From Amorphus orientalis (GTDB lineage Bacteria; Pseudomonadota; Alphaproteobacteria; Rhizobiales; Amorphaceae): 64,000 nucleotides of DNA. The position numbers and the translations under genes are program-made. Positions 56,048 to 64,000 of the stretch are shown here, piece after piece (positions within the stretch are counted from its first letter, which is position 1; each line of letters starts with the position of its first letter). Under the pieces are notes generated by a model. That model was not told the DNA's origin, ran no database searches, and was given only the letters and a program-made list of their open reading frames with translations. The stretch spans positions 1,144,001 through 1,208,000 of the forward strand of contig NZ_JAUSUL010000001.1 of NCBI RefSeq assembly GCF_030814015.1, given 5' to 3'.

Positions 56048-56530
56048 ATGCGCATAGGGATCCATTCAGTCGGGCGCTTCAAGAAGGGGCCCGAACGGGA
56101 GATCGTTGACCGCTATCTTCAGCGGGCGGGGAAGCTCGGCAGCAATCTCGGGCTGGAGATCCGGCCGATCCGCGAAGTGCCCGAGGCGCAGAACGGAACG
56201 GTGGACGAGCGTCGGTCCGCCGAGGCCCAAGGGCTGTCCCGGGGACTGTCCGACCGCGCCGCGATCGTGGCGCTGGACGAGACCGGCACACTCGTCACCA
56301 GCGTGGAGTTCGCCGATCTCCTGGCCCGGCTGCGCGACGACGGTGTGCCAGAGGCGGGTTTTCTGATCGGCGGGGCCGACGGGCTCGATCCGTCGCTTCT
56401 GGCCGGCGCGAAGCATACGGTTGCCCTCGGGCGGCTGACGTGGCCACATCTTCTGGTGCGCGTGCTTCTCAGCGAGCAGATCTACCGCGCCACGACCATC
56501 CTGAGCGGGCATCCCTATCACCGTGGCTAG
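56048..56530 (+). CDS. rlmH: 23S rRNA (pseudouridine1915-N3)-methyltransferase
   Basis: A 160-aa SPOUT methyltransferase: ALDETGTLVTSVEFADLL, FLIGGADGLDPSL, LGRLTWPHLLVRVLLSEQIYRATTILSGHPYHRG, the family C-terminus. Starts MRIGIHSVGRFKKGPE. Acts on assembled 70S ribosomes. Confidence 0.96.
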   Translation: MRIGIHSVGRFKKGPEREIVDRYLQRAGKLGSNLGLEIRPIREVPEAQNGTVDERRSAEAQGLSRGLSDRAAIVALDETGTLVTSVEFADLLARLRDDGVPEAGFLIGGADGLDPSLLAGAKHTVALGRLTWPHLLVRVLLSEQIYRATTILSGHPYHRG

Positions 56531-56739
56531 GTCCGGGTGTGCGCTTTATCTGGTGTGTGGGCGGGCGTGGAATGTCGCCCCTTCAGGATTTGTTCATCGT
56601 AAAGGGCCTGTTCATCCGAAGCAGCGATCCTGACGACAGGGTAAGGCCGTATCATGCCGTCCGGCCATGCGAAGCGGCACGGATACGGGAGACGGGAGCG
56701 CAGGGCCAGGTGGCACGGGATGGGCTCATCGCGATAGGG

Positions 56740-58062
56740 ATGCATGCGGGCGCATCTGCTGCGCGCGCCCGCTTTCCGCGCGTCCCTTTCTGGCTCTGTC
56801 TCGCAGCGGCGCTTCTTCTGGCGGCCTCGGTCTTTCCGGCCGGATCGGTCCTGGCCCAGTCCGAACCGTCCGACGGCCAGATCGAAAAGCGCCAGGAAGA
56901 ACTGGAGGCGCTGCGCCAGCAGATGCGCCTCAGCGACGAGCGGGAGGAGGAACTCGCCGCCGAAGTCGCCGCGCTCGACAAGGATCGGGCCGCCCTCAAC
57001 GAAGAACTCGTCGGCACCGCGGAACGGGTTGCCCGGCTTGAGCGCCGCATTTCCGACAGCGAGGAGCGGCTGCAGAAGCTCGGTGCCAACGAGGACTGGA
57101 TCCGCAATTCGCTCGCCGAACGGCGGGGGGTTATTGCGGAAATCCTGGCCGCGCTCCAGCGCATCGGGGCCCGGCCGCCGCCGGCGGTGGCGGTGAAGCC
57201 GGAAGACGCGCTCTCTGCCGTGAGAAGCGCCATCCTGCTTGGGGCCGTCGTGCCGGAGCTGAGCGTCGAGGCGGAGGCCCTGGCCGCCGACCTCAACGCG
57301 CTGACCACTCTCAAAGCCCAGATCGCGGCGGAGCGGGAGACGCTTGCCACCGATCTCGCGGAACTCAGCGAGCAGCGCACCCGCACCGAATTGCTGCTGG
57401 CTGAAAAGCGCAAACAGCGCGAGGACCAGGCCCAGGCTTTGGCCTCCGAGCGGGAGAAAGCGGAAACGCTCGCGGCCCGCGCCGACACGCTCGAAGATTT
57501 GATCGCCGACCTCGAGCGCGAACTGGAGAGTTCCCGCCGGGCTGCCGAAGCTGCCCGCAGGGCCGATACCGAGCCGGCTCCCGATGCCCAGGATCCTGGG
57601 CGCCTCAGTCCGGCCATCCCTTTCGAAAACGCCCGTGGCACCCTGCCTTTACCGGCTCAGGGGGCCGTCCTGCGCCGGTTCGGCGAACCCGACACGACCG
57701 GCGACAAGGCCCTCGGAGTGTCGATCGCGACGCTTCCCGAAGCCCAGATCGTGGCCCCGGCGGACGGCTGGGTCGTCTATGCCGGACCTTTCCGCAGCTA
57801 TGGCCAAGTCTTGATCATGAACGTCGGCAGTGGATACCATGTCTTGTTGGCCGGTATGAATCAGACCGACGTGCAGAGGGGTCAATTCGTCCTGGCCGGC
57901 GAGCCGGTCGGAGTCATGGGCGCTCAAAGATTCGCGAGTGCAGCCACGATCGACATCGAATCGTCCCGTCCTGTGCTCTATGTTGAATTCAGAAAAGATG
58001 GGTCTTCCATCGATCCAGCCCCTTGGTGGGCGGACAGTGTAGACGAAGAGGTTCGTGGATGA
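56740..58062 (+). CDS. murein hydrolase activator, EnvC/M23 family
   Basis: A 440-aa protein. N-terminal membrane or signal segment FWLCLAAALLLAASVFPAGSVLAQ, a long coiled coil (about 50-285) and a C-terminal LytM domain (about 310-435). The zinc ligands of active LytM peptidases are not complete: GYHVLLAG and YVEFRKDG replace the usual HxH and HFEIR, so it is probably a regulator of amidases in cell division, as EnvC is. Start at ATG 56740 (GTG 56710 possible). Overlaps ctpA by ATGA. Confidence 0.85.
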   Translation: MHAGASAARARFPRVPFWLCLAAALLLAASVFPAGSVLAQSEPSDGQIEKRQEELEALRQQMRLSDEREEELAAEVAALDKDRAALNEELVGTAERVARLERRISDSEERLQKLGANEDWIRNSLAERRGVIAEILAALQRIGARPPPAVAVKPEDALSAVRSAILLGAVVPELSVEAEALAADLNALTTLKAQIAAERETLATDLAELSEQRTRTELLLAEKRKQREDQAQALASEREKAETLAARADTLEDLIADLERELESSRRAAEAARRADTEPAPDAQDPGRLSPAIPFENARGTLPLPAQGAVLRRFGEPDTTGDKALGVSIATLPEAQIVAPADGWVVYAGPFRSYGQVLIMNVGSGYHVLLAGMNQTDVQRGQFVLAGEPVGVMGAQRFASAATIDIESSRPVLYVEFRKDGSSIDPAPWWADSVDEEVRG

Positions 58063-59387
58063 TGACGCGTATTACCCTTGTCGGGGTGGGCGTGCTGATC
58101 GGGGCGGTTGCGGTGGCCACTCTCGATGGCGCCCGCTGGATGCCGACGGTGGCCGCCGAAGCGGCCTCGTCCGATACCTATCGCCAGCTCAACCTGTTCG
58201 GCGACGTGTTCGAGCGGGTCCGCTCGGACTATGTCGAGCAGCCGGAGGACGCCGAGCTCATCGAGACCGCCATCAACGGCATGCTCTCCGCGCTCGATCC
58301 GCATTCGTCCTACCTGCCGCCGAAGGACTTCCGCGACATGCAGGTCCAGACCCGCGGCGAGTTCGGCGGCCTGGGCATCGAAGTGACGATGGAAGACGAA
58401 GTGGTGAAGGTGGTGTCGCCCATTGACGACACCCCGGCCCAGAAGGCGGGCATCCTCGCCGGCGACAAGATCATCCAGCTCGATGGCGAACCGGTGAAGG
58501 GGCTGACCCTGTCCGAGGCGGTCGAGCGGATGCGGGGCCCGGTCAACAGCGACATCACCGTCACGATCCTGCGCGAGGGTGCTGACGAGCCGTTCGATGT
58601 CGACATCACCCGCGAGATCATCAAGATCCAGTCGGTGAAGTGGCGTCCCGAGGAGGACGTGGGCTACATCCGGGTCACTCAGTTCAACGAGCGCACCTTC
58701 GATGGCGTGAAGGAGGCGATCGACGAACTCGAGGCGGAGATCCCCGAGGACAGGCTCAAGGGCTTCGTTCTGGACCTGCGAAACAATCCGGGCGGTCTTC
58801 TGGACCAGGCGATTGCTGTGTCCGACGCGTTCCTGGAGCGGGGGGAGATCGTGTCGACGCGGGGTCGCGAGGACAACGAGACGCAGCGCTTCAACGCCCG
58901 CTCCGGCGATCTGGCCGATGGTCTTCCGATCATCATCCTGGTCAACGGCGGCTCGGCATCGGCCTCGGAGATCGTCGCCGGCGCGCTGCAGGATCACCGC
59001 CGGGCGACCGTGCTCGGCACCCGTTCCTTCGGCAAGGGCTCGGTCCAGACGATCATCCCGCTCGGCTCGAACGGTGCGCTGCGGCTGACCACGGCGCGCT
59101 ACTACACGCCGGCGGGCCGGTCGATCCAGGCCAAGGGCATCGATCCGGACATCGAGGTGATCCAGGAGCTCCCCGAGGAACTCGCCGGCAAGATCAAGGC
59201 GCGCGGCGAGGCGTCGCTGCGCGGTCATCTCGAGGCGGAAGAGGGCGAGGAGACCTCCGGGTCGTTCGCCTACGTCCCGGCGGAGACCGAAGACGACCAG
59301 CAGCTCCAGTCGGCGCTTGATCTTCTGCGCGGCATCCAGGTGAACCGGGCGTTCCCGCCGGATCCCGATGCGGCCGTGCCGAACTGA
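58059..59387 (+). CDS. ctpA: carboxy-terminal processing protease, S41 family
   Basis: A 442-aa periplasmic protease: N-terminal signal/anchor MMTRITLVGVGVLIGAVAVA, PDZ domain (about 95-175, EFGGLGIEVTMEDEVVKVV), then the S41 protease domain with the catalytic Ser in NGGSASASEIVAGALQ and Lys in GKGSVQTIIPL. It cleaves proteins and cell-wall hydrolases from their C-terminal end. The envC-ctpA pair is conserved in alphaproteobacteria. Confidence 0.92.
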   Translation: MMTRITLVGVGVLIGAVAVATLDGARWMPTVAAEAASSDTYRQLNLFGDVFERVRSDYVEQPEDAELIETAINGMLSALDPHSSYLPPKDFRDMQVQTRGEFGGLGIEVTMEDEVVKVVSPIDDTPAQKAGILAGDKIIQLDGEPVKGLTLSEAVERMRGPVNSDITVTILREGADEPFDVDITREIIKIQSVKWRPEEDVGYIRVTQFNERTFDGVKEAIDELEAEIPEDRLKGFVLDLRNNPGGLLDQAIAVSDAFLERGEIVSTRGREDNETQRFNARSGDLADGLPIIILVNGGSASASEIVAGALQDHRRATVLGTRSFGKGSVQTIIPLGSNGALRLTTARYYTPAGRSIQAKGIDPDIEVIQELPEELAGKIKARGEASLRGHLEAEEGEETSGSFAYVPAETEDDQQLQSALDLLRGIQVNRAFPPDPDAAVPN

Positions 59388-59409
59388 GCCGGCACGACAC
59401 GGATTTGAG

Positions 59410-59435
59410 AAAGGGCGCCTTCGGGCGCCCTTTTT
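59410..59435 (+). terminator. strong intrinsic terminator after ctpA
   Basis: AAAGGGCGCC-TTCG-GGCGCCCTTT with a UUCG tetraloop and a T run. Confidence 0.92.
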
Positions 59436-59479
59436 CGTGGCAGGCCGTCGTGCGGTTCGCCACCCCGGCTTGACCCGCC

Positions 59480-60040
59480 TTGCTCTTCGCGCTTACCGCT
59501 TTGCCGACAATCCCGCCACTGGAAATCGAGGCCGCCTTGGTCGATCCCGAAACGCTTCCTTATCGTCCGTGCGTCGGCGTCGCGCTCTTCAATGCCGTCG
59601 GGCAGGTGTTCATCGGCGAACGCCGAGGCGGGTCCGAGCACAGCCACGTCACCCGGGCCTGGCAGATGCCCCAGGGTGGGATCGATCCCGGCGAGGAGCC
59701 CTTCGCGGCCGCCAAACGCGAGCTGCACGAGGAGACGTCGGTCGCCTCCGTCGAACTGATCGCGGAGGCCCCCGACTGGTTCGTCTACGATCTTCCGCCC
59801 GAACTGCTTGGTGTGGCCTGGAAGGGCCGGTACCGGGGTCAGAGGCAGAAATGGTTCGCGTTCCGCTTCCTCGGCAGGGAGAGCGAGATCGACGTGCTGT
59901 CCCCGCCCGACGGCCACAAGCCGGAATTCGCCTCCTGGCGGTGGGAGGCTCTGGAGCGGCTGCCCGACCTGGTCGTGCCCTTCAAGCGCCCGGTCTACGA
60001 GCAGGTGGTCGCCGCCTTCCGCGACGTCGGGGCGGGCTAA
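59480..60040 (+). CDS. rppH: RNA pyrophosphohydrolase (Nudix)
   Basis: Up to 186 aa. After [13 protein letters not shown] the Nudix box runs [22 protein letters not shown] and the family tail [16 protein letters not shown] is present. It removes pyrophosphate from mRNA 5' ends to start decay. The start is uncertain: TTG 59480 gives the full frame, and later in-frame starts (for example TTG near 59540) would still keep the catalytic domain. Confidence 0.88.
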   Translation: MLFALTALPTIPPLEIEAALVDPETLPYRPCVGVALFNAVGQVFIGERRGGSEHSHVTRAWQMPQGGIDPGEEPFAAAKRELHEETSVASVELIAEAPDWFVYDLPPELLGVAWKGRYRGQRQKWFAFRFLGRESEIDVLSPPDGHKPEFASWRWEALERLPDLVVPFKRPVYEQVVAAFRDVGAG

Positions 60041-60084
60041 GCAATCCCAGGAAAAGTGGGCACCGGTTTTCCGTCCGGGATTGC
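60041..60084. repeat. RIME-like palindromic repeat, copy 1
   Basis: 44 bp with ends GCAATCCC and GGGATTGC and inner GGAAAA/TTTTCC, around GTGGGCACCGG. Typical of the intergenic mosaic elements of rhizobia. Confidence 0.8.
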
Positions 60085-60176
60085 GGAGAATAATCTTTAT
60101 CGCTCACGCGAGTTCGCTTCGCTCACCGCTGCGCGGGCGCGGTCTGACCGACCGGCGCACGGTCGCACGCTGACGA

Positions 60177-60220
60177 GCAATCCCAGGAAAAGTGGGCACC
60201 GGTTTTCCGTCCGGGATTGC
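60177..60220. repeat. RIME-like palindromic repeat, copy 2
   Basis: 44 bp, identical to copy 1. Confidence 0.8.
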
Positions 60221-60324
60221 GAGAGAGACCGATTCTCTGTTCCCTCACGCCGAGTGCGCTGCGCGCACCGGCTCCGGGAGGGCGGCGCATGGGCGCCGGC
60301 GGACAGTCGTCCGCTGGCTTCGCC

Positions 60325-60365
60325 GTCCCAGGAAAAGTGGGCACCGGTTTTCCGTCCGGGATTGC
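60325..60365. repeat. RIME-like palindromic repeat, copy 3 (shorter left end)
   Basis: 41 bp; same as copies 1-2 but the left end GCAA is lost. Confidence 0.8.
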
Positions 60366-60622
60366 TGGTCCCTATCGCACAAGACGCCCTGCTCGCACGA
60401 CCCGCCGGCCGGGGACTGCGAACTCTGATGGGGCCTCTGCCCGATTTTCTCTCGATTTCCGGCCTAGTTTCGAGATAAGCCGCCCACGCGCCCGGGGCCG
60501 GTCCGAGCCGTTCATGTTGCGTTCAGCCGGGATCGCGCACACCTGACCCGTATAGGGGGCGTGAGGAACGCAAGCGGTCGTCCGGCTGTTGAACCGACGT
60601 CTGCGACCCGTGGAGATGCAAC

Positions 60623-61345
60623 ATGATGAAGAAATGGATGGCCCTGGTGGTCGCGACGAGCACCGTCTTCGGCACCATGCCGATGGTGCCGGCTTCGGCC
60701 GCCCCGCTCGGAACACCGGCAGGACCGTCGGTCGGCTCGCGCCTCACCGAAGTCCAGATGGAACAGCTCAGCCCCGGCCGCAACGACAGCGCGTTCGGCG
60801 GGGTCTGGACGATGTCGCCGAATGCGGCCCGCGAGCAGCACATCCGTCCGCGCGAGCAGATTTCGCCTCAGGCCGCCCAGCGCCACGACGATGGTCGGCG
60901 GCACCGGGGCGACGGCAACCGGCACTATCGCGGCGACAAGCGGTACAGCGACAACCGCTACTACCGGGATCACCGCCGGTATCGGAACGACCGGCGCTAC
61001 TATGGCCGCCGCGGCTACTATGACGGCGGTCCGCGCTGGCGGGGACCGCGTCGCTACTATGAGGGTCGCTACTGGCGCCCGAGCTACGACGGCTGGTACG
61101 TCTACAACGACGGCGCCTGGATCGCAGCCGGCGCCCTCGGCCTCGCCGCCGGTGCCATCCTGGGATCGGCGCTCGCTCAGCCGTCCGCTCCGGCGACGGT
61201 TCAAAGCGGCGCGCCGGCAACGCGCAACGGCATCCCGCCCTGGACGCCCGCCTGGTACCGCTACTGCGGAAACAAGTACAAGTCGTTCAATCCGCAGACG
61301 GGCCTCTATCTCGGTTACGACGGGAAATATCACTACTGCCAGTAA
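60623..61345 (+). CDS. BA14K family secreted protein 1
   Basis: A 240-aa protein with signal peptide (to about 27, PASAAP), a low-complexity middle rich in Arg, Tyr and Gly (RYYRDHRRYRNDRRYYGRRG), a hydrophobic segment (AWIAAGALGLAAGAILGSAL) and the C-terminal BA14K motif WYRYCGNKYKSFNPQTGLYLGYDGKYHYCQ with two cysteines. In Brucella the BA14K protein is an immunogenic lectin-like antigen. Probably envelope-bound; function here is not known. Confidence 0.85.
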   Translation: MMKKWMALVVATSTVFGTMPMVPASAAPLGTPAGPSVGSRLTEVQMEQLSPGRNDSAFGGVWTMSPNAAREQHIRPREQISPQAAQRHDDGRRHRGDGNRHYRGDKRYSDNRYYRDHRRYRNDRRYYGRRGYYDGGPRWRGPRRYYEGRYWRPSYDGWYVYNDGAWIAAGALGLAAGAILGSALAQPSAPATVQSGAPATRNGIPPWTPAWYRYCGNKYKSFNPQTGLYLGYDGKYHYCQ

Positions 61346-61418
61346 GGCATGCTTTCCGGGCTGCCGCGCCCTTTTTCTGTGACGCGGCGCTCCCGGAGAG
61401 GCTTGGAGAACCAAACGA

Positions 61419-61982
61419 ATGCGTAAGTCCCTTGCCATTCTGACGGCGCTGAGCCTGACGCTCGCTGCCGTCCCGGGACCTGCGGCCACGGCCGCCCCGG
61501 GGATCGTCGTCGCCGGCGAAAGCCTCGCACCGGGCAATGCCGTCGAATCCGTGCAGTACCGGCGCCACTGGCGCGGACCGCCGCCGCGCTATGGCGGCTA
61601 TTACGGTCCGCCGCGGCGGGGCTACTACGGACCGCCGCCGCGCTATTACGGTCCGCGCTGGCGCGGGCCGCGCCGCTACTACGAGGGGCGCTACTGGCGG
61701 CCGGCCTATGACGGCTGGTACGTCTACAACGACGGCGCCTGGATCGCGGCGGCAGCCCTGGGACTGGCGGCCGGAGCGGCGCTCGGAGCCGCAGCGGCCA
61801 GCCCGTCTGCGGTCGTGACGAGCCCGCCGGCCTCCGTGCAGAGCGGCGCCCCTGTGACGCGCAACGGCATCCTGCCGTGGACGCCGGCCTGGTACGAGTA
61901 CTGCGGCGGCAAGTACAGGTCGTTCAACCCGCAGACCGGCCTGTATCTCGGCTACGACGGCAAATACCACTACTGCCAGTAG
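61419..61982 (+). CDS. BA14K family secreted protein 2
   Basis: A 187-aa paralog 73 bp downstream. The signal peptide ends near AATAAPG. The middle is shorter and made of GPPRRGYYGPPPRYYGPRW units; the segment RGPRRYYEGRYWRP-YDGWYVYNDGAWIAA is shared with protein 1 almost unchanged; same C-terminal motif ending YGKYHYCQ-like. Evidently a tandem duplication. Confidence 0.85.
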   Translation: MRKSLAILTALSLTLAAVPGPAATAAPGIVVAGESLAPGNAVESVQYRRHWRGPPPRYGGYYGPPRRGYYGPPPRYYGPRWRGPRRYYEGRYWRPAYDGWYVYNDGAWIAAAALGLAAGAALGAAAASPSAVVTSPPASVQSGAPVTRNGILPWTPAWYEYCGGKYRSFNPQTGLYLGYDGKYHYCQ

Positions 61983-62091
61983 GCGGAGAGGCGGAGCATC
62001 GGGCAAGCGCCGTCAGGCGTCAGCCTCGGGCAAGCTCCGGCGGCGAAGGTGAAGGCAAGCTTCGGGAGAGGCCCACGAAAGGACGGGTCGG

Positions 62092-62673
62092 ATGCCTAAA
62101 CTCCTTGCCTTCGCCACCGCGGCCGCCCTGTCGCTCGCGGCCGTGACGCTGTTTTCGGGGACGTCGTTCGCCGCCGACATGCCGGTGACCGTCGCACCCG
62201 TGCAGCGCGTGCAGCCGCAGCCTCAGCCGGTTGCGCCGGCCGCACCGGTTCAGGCCCAGCAGTACAGCTACTACCCGGCCAACACGGTCCTCTACGGCAC
62301 GGCCAACTCCGCGCGCGGCTATTACTGGCGGCCGGCGGATACGGGCTGGTACGCCTACAACGACCGGGCCTGGCTCTCCACCACCGTGGTCGGCTCCGCC
62401 ACCGGGCCGTCCTTCACCGCTCCGCCGAACCCGCCGGTGCCGCCCTATGTGGTGTCGCCGCAGCCCGCGCCGCCTCCGGTCGTGCAGCGTCCCGTCCCCG
62501 TCGCGGCTGCGGCGCCGACCTATCCGGCACCGCCTGGCGCTCCGGTGACCCGCGGCGGCCTCCAGCCCGGCACCCAGGCCTGGCTCGACTACTGCAAGGC
62601 GGAATATCAGTCGTTCAATCCGCAGACCGGGAAATATCTCGGCTACGACGAGAACTATCATTTCTGCCAGTAG
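62092..62673 (+). CDS. BA14K family secreted protein 3
   Basis: A 193-aa paralog, more diverged: Gln/Pro/Ala-rich in place of Arg/Tyr-rich (QPQPVAPAAPVQAQQ), retaining YYWRPADTGWYAYNDRAWLS and the C-terminal WLDYCKAEYQSFNPQTGKYLGYDENYHFCQ. Signal peptide ends near SFAADM. A start at ATG 62092 follows GGTCGG; SD is weak. Confidence 0.82.
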   Translation: MPKLLAFATAAALSLAAVTLFSGTSFAADMPVTVAPVQRVQPQPQPVAPAAPVQAQQYSYYPANTVLYGTANSARGYYWRPADTGWYAYNDRAWLSTTVVGSATGPSFTAPPNPPVPPYVVSPQPAPPPVVQRPVPVAAAAPTYPAPPGAPVTRGGLQPGTQAWLDYCKAEYQSFNPQTGKYLGYDENYHFCQ

Positions 62674-62746
62674 CCGGGCGCTGCGTTCGGCCCGCGGGTC
62701 GGCCGCGGGCTCTCCGGCCGCAGATTTCTTCAGGGTGAGGTTCGCA

Positions 62747-63040
62747 ATGATCCGATGGACAGCCGCAGCCCTCGCCGCGGCCGTGATCGCCACCACAGCC
62801 GCACCGGCAGCGGCCGGCGAGGTTCCGGTGGTGCGCGGGCCGGCCGTGCTGCTCGGCGTGCCCGTCATCGTGAACGGGCCCGGTCCGCTGTTCATGTCGC
62901 TGCCGGGGCCGATCGTGATCGCCGAATCCCCGCCCGGGCTGTCCTCCCAGCGCATCGTGGTCCCGGAGCCCGTCATCCCGCTGGGGGCTCCGGTGGGCTG
63001 CTATCAGGTCAACGCGCTCCTCGTCTGCCCGCCGCGCTGA
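62747..63040 (+). CDS. small secreted hypothetical protein
   Basis: A 97-aa protein: signal peptide (MIRWTAAALAAAVIATTAAPAAAG), then a Pro/Val/Ile-rich mature chain of about 73 residues with two cysteines near the end (CYQVNALLVCPPR). GGTGAGG precedes the ATG. It follows the BA14K genes and may belong with them. Family not recognised. Confidence 0.65.
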   Translation: MIRWTAAALAAAVIATTAAPAAAGEVPVVRGPAVLLGVPVIVNGPGPLFMSLPGPIVIAESPPGLSSQRIVVPEPVIPLGAPVGCYQVNALLVCPPR

Positions 63041-63208
63041 GGCGTTCTGACGCGCGGACGGCGTTGAAGCCTCCGTGCCGCGTCGCTCCATTGCGCCGGG
63101 CATGACGCTTCCAGGCCAGTCCGGCGCCGCTCCCGCAGTTGCGGGGCTTCGGGATTTCTGCCAAGCGGATGGTCCATCCGATCCATCCTACCCGAGTGCA
63201 GCTTCGAC

Positions 63209-64000
63209 ATGGCCGATCCCGTCCGACTGGTTCTCACGCTTTCCTGCGAAGACAAGCCCGGCATCGTCGCCGGTATCGCCGGGACACTCGCCAATTCCGG
63301 CTGCAACATCCTCGACAGCGCCCAGTTCGGCGACGCGGAGACCGGGCTGTTCTTCATGCGGGTCGAGTTCATGGCGCCGGCCGGCGTGCTGCGGGAGGAC
63401 GTGGCGGCCGCGCTGACCCCCATCGCCAAGCGTTTCGAGATGAACTGGGAGGTCCGCGACACGGCCGAAGCCATGCCGATCCTGGTGATGGTGTCCAAGT
63501 TCGATCACTGCCTGCTCGACCTGGTCTATCGCCAGCGCATGGGCGCGCTGCCCGTGAAGATCGTCGCAGTGGTCTCGAACCATCTCGACGCCAAGCCGAT
63601 CGCCGACATGAACCACCTCCCGTTCCACCACATTCCGGTGACGCGGGACACCAAGGCGGAGGCGGAAGCCAAGCTGGTGGACCTCGTGGAGGAGACCGGC
63701 GCGGAGCTGGTCGTGCTCGCGCGCTACATGCAGGTCCTGTCGGAAGATCTGTCGACCCGGCTGTCCGGCCGCATCATCAACATCCACCATTCCTTCCTGC
63801 CCGCGTTCAAGGGCGCAAAGCCCTATCATCAGGCCCATTCCAGGGGCGTGAAGCTGATCGGCGCGACGGCCCACTACGTCACGTCCGACCTCGACGAGGG
63901 GCCGATCATCGAGCAGGACGCGGAGCGGGTCAGCCATGCCCATCCCGCCGACGAGCTGGTGGCGATCGGGCGGGACATCGAAGCGCGGGTCCTTGCCCGG
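63209..64000 (+). CDS. purU: formyltetrahydrofolate deformylase (partial, runs off the window)
   Basis: 264 codons are present with no stop before the window end. N-terminal ACT domain MADPVRLVLTLSCEDKPGIVAGIAGTLANSGCNILDS, linker MPILVMVSKFDHCLLDLVYR, then the formyl transferase-fold domain with LARYMQVLS, INIHHSFLPAFKGAKPYHQA and GATAHYVTSDLDEGPIIEQ; the Asn-His-Asp catalytic residues are visible. It hydrolyses 10-formyl-THF to formate and THF. Normal length is about 285 aa, so about 20 residues are missing. Confidence 0.95.
   Translation, partial: MADPVRLVLTLSCEDKPGIVAGIAGTLANSGCNILDSAQFGDAETGLFFMRVEFMAPAGVLREDVAAALTPIAKRFEMNWEVRDTAEAMPILVMVSKFDHCLLDLVYRQRMGALPVKIVAVVSNHLDAKPIADMNHLPFHHIPVTRDTKAEAEAKLVDLVEETGAELVVLARYMQVLSEDLSTRLSGRIINIHHSFLPAFKGAKPYHQAHSRGVKLIGATAHYVTSDLDEGPIIEQDAERVSHAHPADELVAIGRDIEARVLAR

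Larger units (their letters stand above)
60041..60622. other. 580-bp intergenic region with three palindromic repeats
   Basis: Contains three copies of a RIME-like repeat (60041, 60177, 60325) separated by about 90-105 bp of unrelated, low-coding sequence. The last 250 bp lead into the BA14K gene; no promoter is obvious. Short frames here are built from the repeats and are not genes. Confidence 0.7.

Noticed and set aside
56440-56739. Extended N-terminus of the EnvC-like protein
   Set aside because: The upstream part is out of phase with rlmH, which it overlaps, and would place the signal segment 120 residues into the protein.
60041-60365. CRISPR array or set of terminators
   Set aside because: The three repeats are 44 bp palindromes with irregular spacing and match the known style of rhizobial intergenic mosaic elements; no T runs follow.

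Overview
The window is GC-rich chromosome of an alphaproteobacterium, most likely Hyphomicrobiales (Rhizobiales). Evidence: the housekeeping order rplU-rpmA-GNAT-obgE-proB-proA-nadD-rsfS-rlmH-envC-ctpA-rppH, three BA14K-type secreted proteins, and 44-nt palindromic intergenic repeats of the rhizobial mosaic type.

Region 1 (about 1.7-17.5 kb) looks like a catabolic regulon for lignin-type aromatic acids. A p-hydroxycinnamoyl-CoA hydratase/lyase (FerB/HCHL-like), an NDP-forming acyl-CoA synthetase (FerA-like), an acyl-CoA dehydrogenase and a divergent MarR regulator (FerC-like) form the core. A long leftward operon encodes a TAXI binding protein, a fused TRAP permease, an FMN 2-hydroxy-acid dehydrogenase, a ThDP decarboxylase-like enzyme, an FAD 2-hydroxy-acid dehydrogenase and an ACMSD-like amidohydrolase. 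A second, orphan TAXI gene and a hotdog thioesterase lie between. The motif ATCAGGGNCCCTTAT occurs before ferB and before both TAXI genes, which suggests one regulator for all of them.

Region 2 (17.5-23.2 kb) is mixed chromosome: an autotransporter-barrel remnant, a TIGR03032-type gene, a TetR gene divergent from a saccharopine-dehydrogenase-like gene with twin operators, an HxlR/SDR divergent pair and a decayed LysR gene.

Region 3 (23,393-49,376) is a roughly 26-kb integrative mobilizable element at the 3' end of tRNA-Ser(CGA). It has MobC and a relaxase at the left, a VirD4-type coupling protein and a large serine recombinase at the right, but no type IV secretion channel. Cargo comprises ArdA antirestriction, AT-richer defence-like genes (a 1301-aa protein with a C-terminal nuclease motif, a DUF4143 ATPase, a DUF4238 protein, a 284-aa nuclease-like protein), two large tandem inverse autotransporters with FecR-like and DUF1566 domains, and a tyrosine recombinase. 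The recombinase frame is open through the tRNA. At the left end an in-frame 100-codon ORF would become its C-terminus after excision and would end in an ATGA overlap with mobC. The 3' ends of the two autotransporter genes differ in a pattern resembling variable repeats of a diversity-generating retroelement, but no template repeat or reverse transcriptase is in the window.

Region 4 (49.5-64 kb) is conserved chromosome: the ribosomal/obgE/proline/NAD operon, ribosome-maturation and cell-division genes, rppH, a repeat cluster, the BA14K cluster and the start of purU, which runs off the end.
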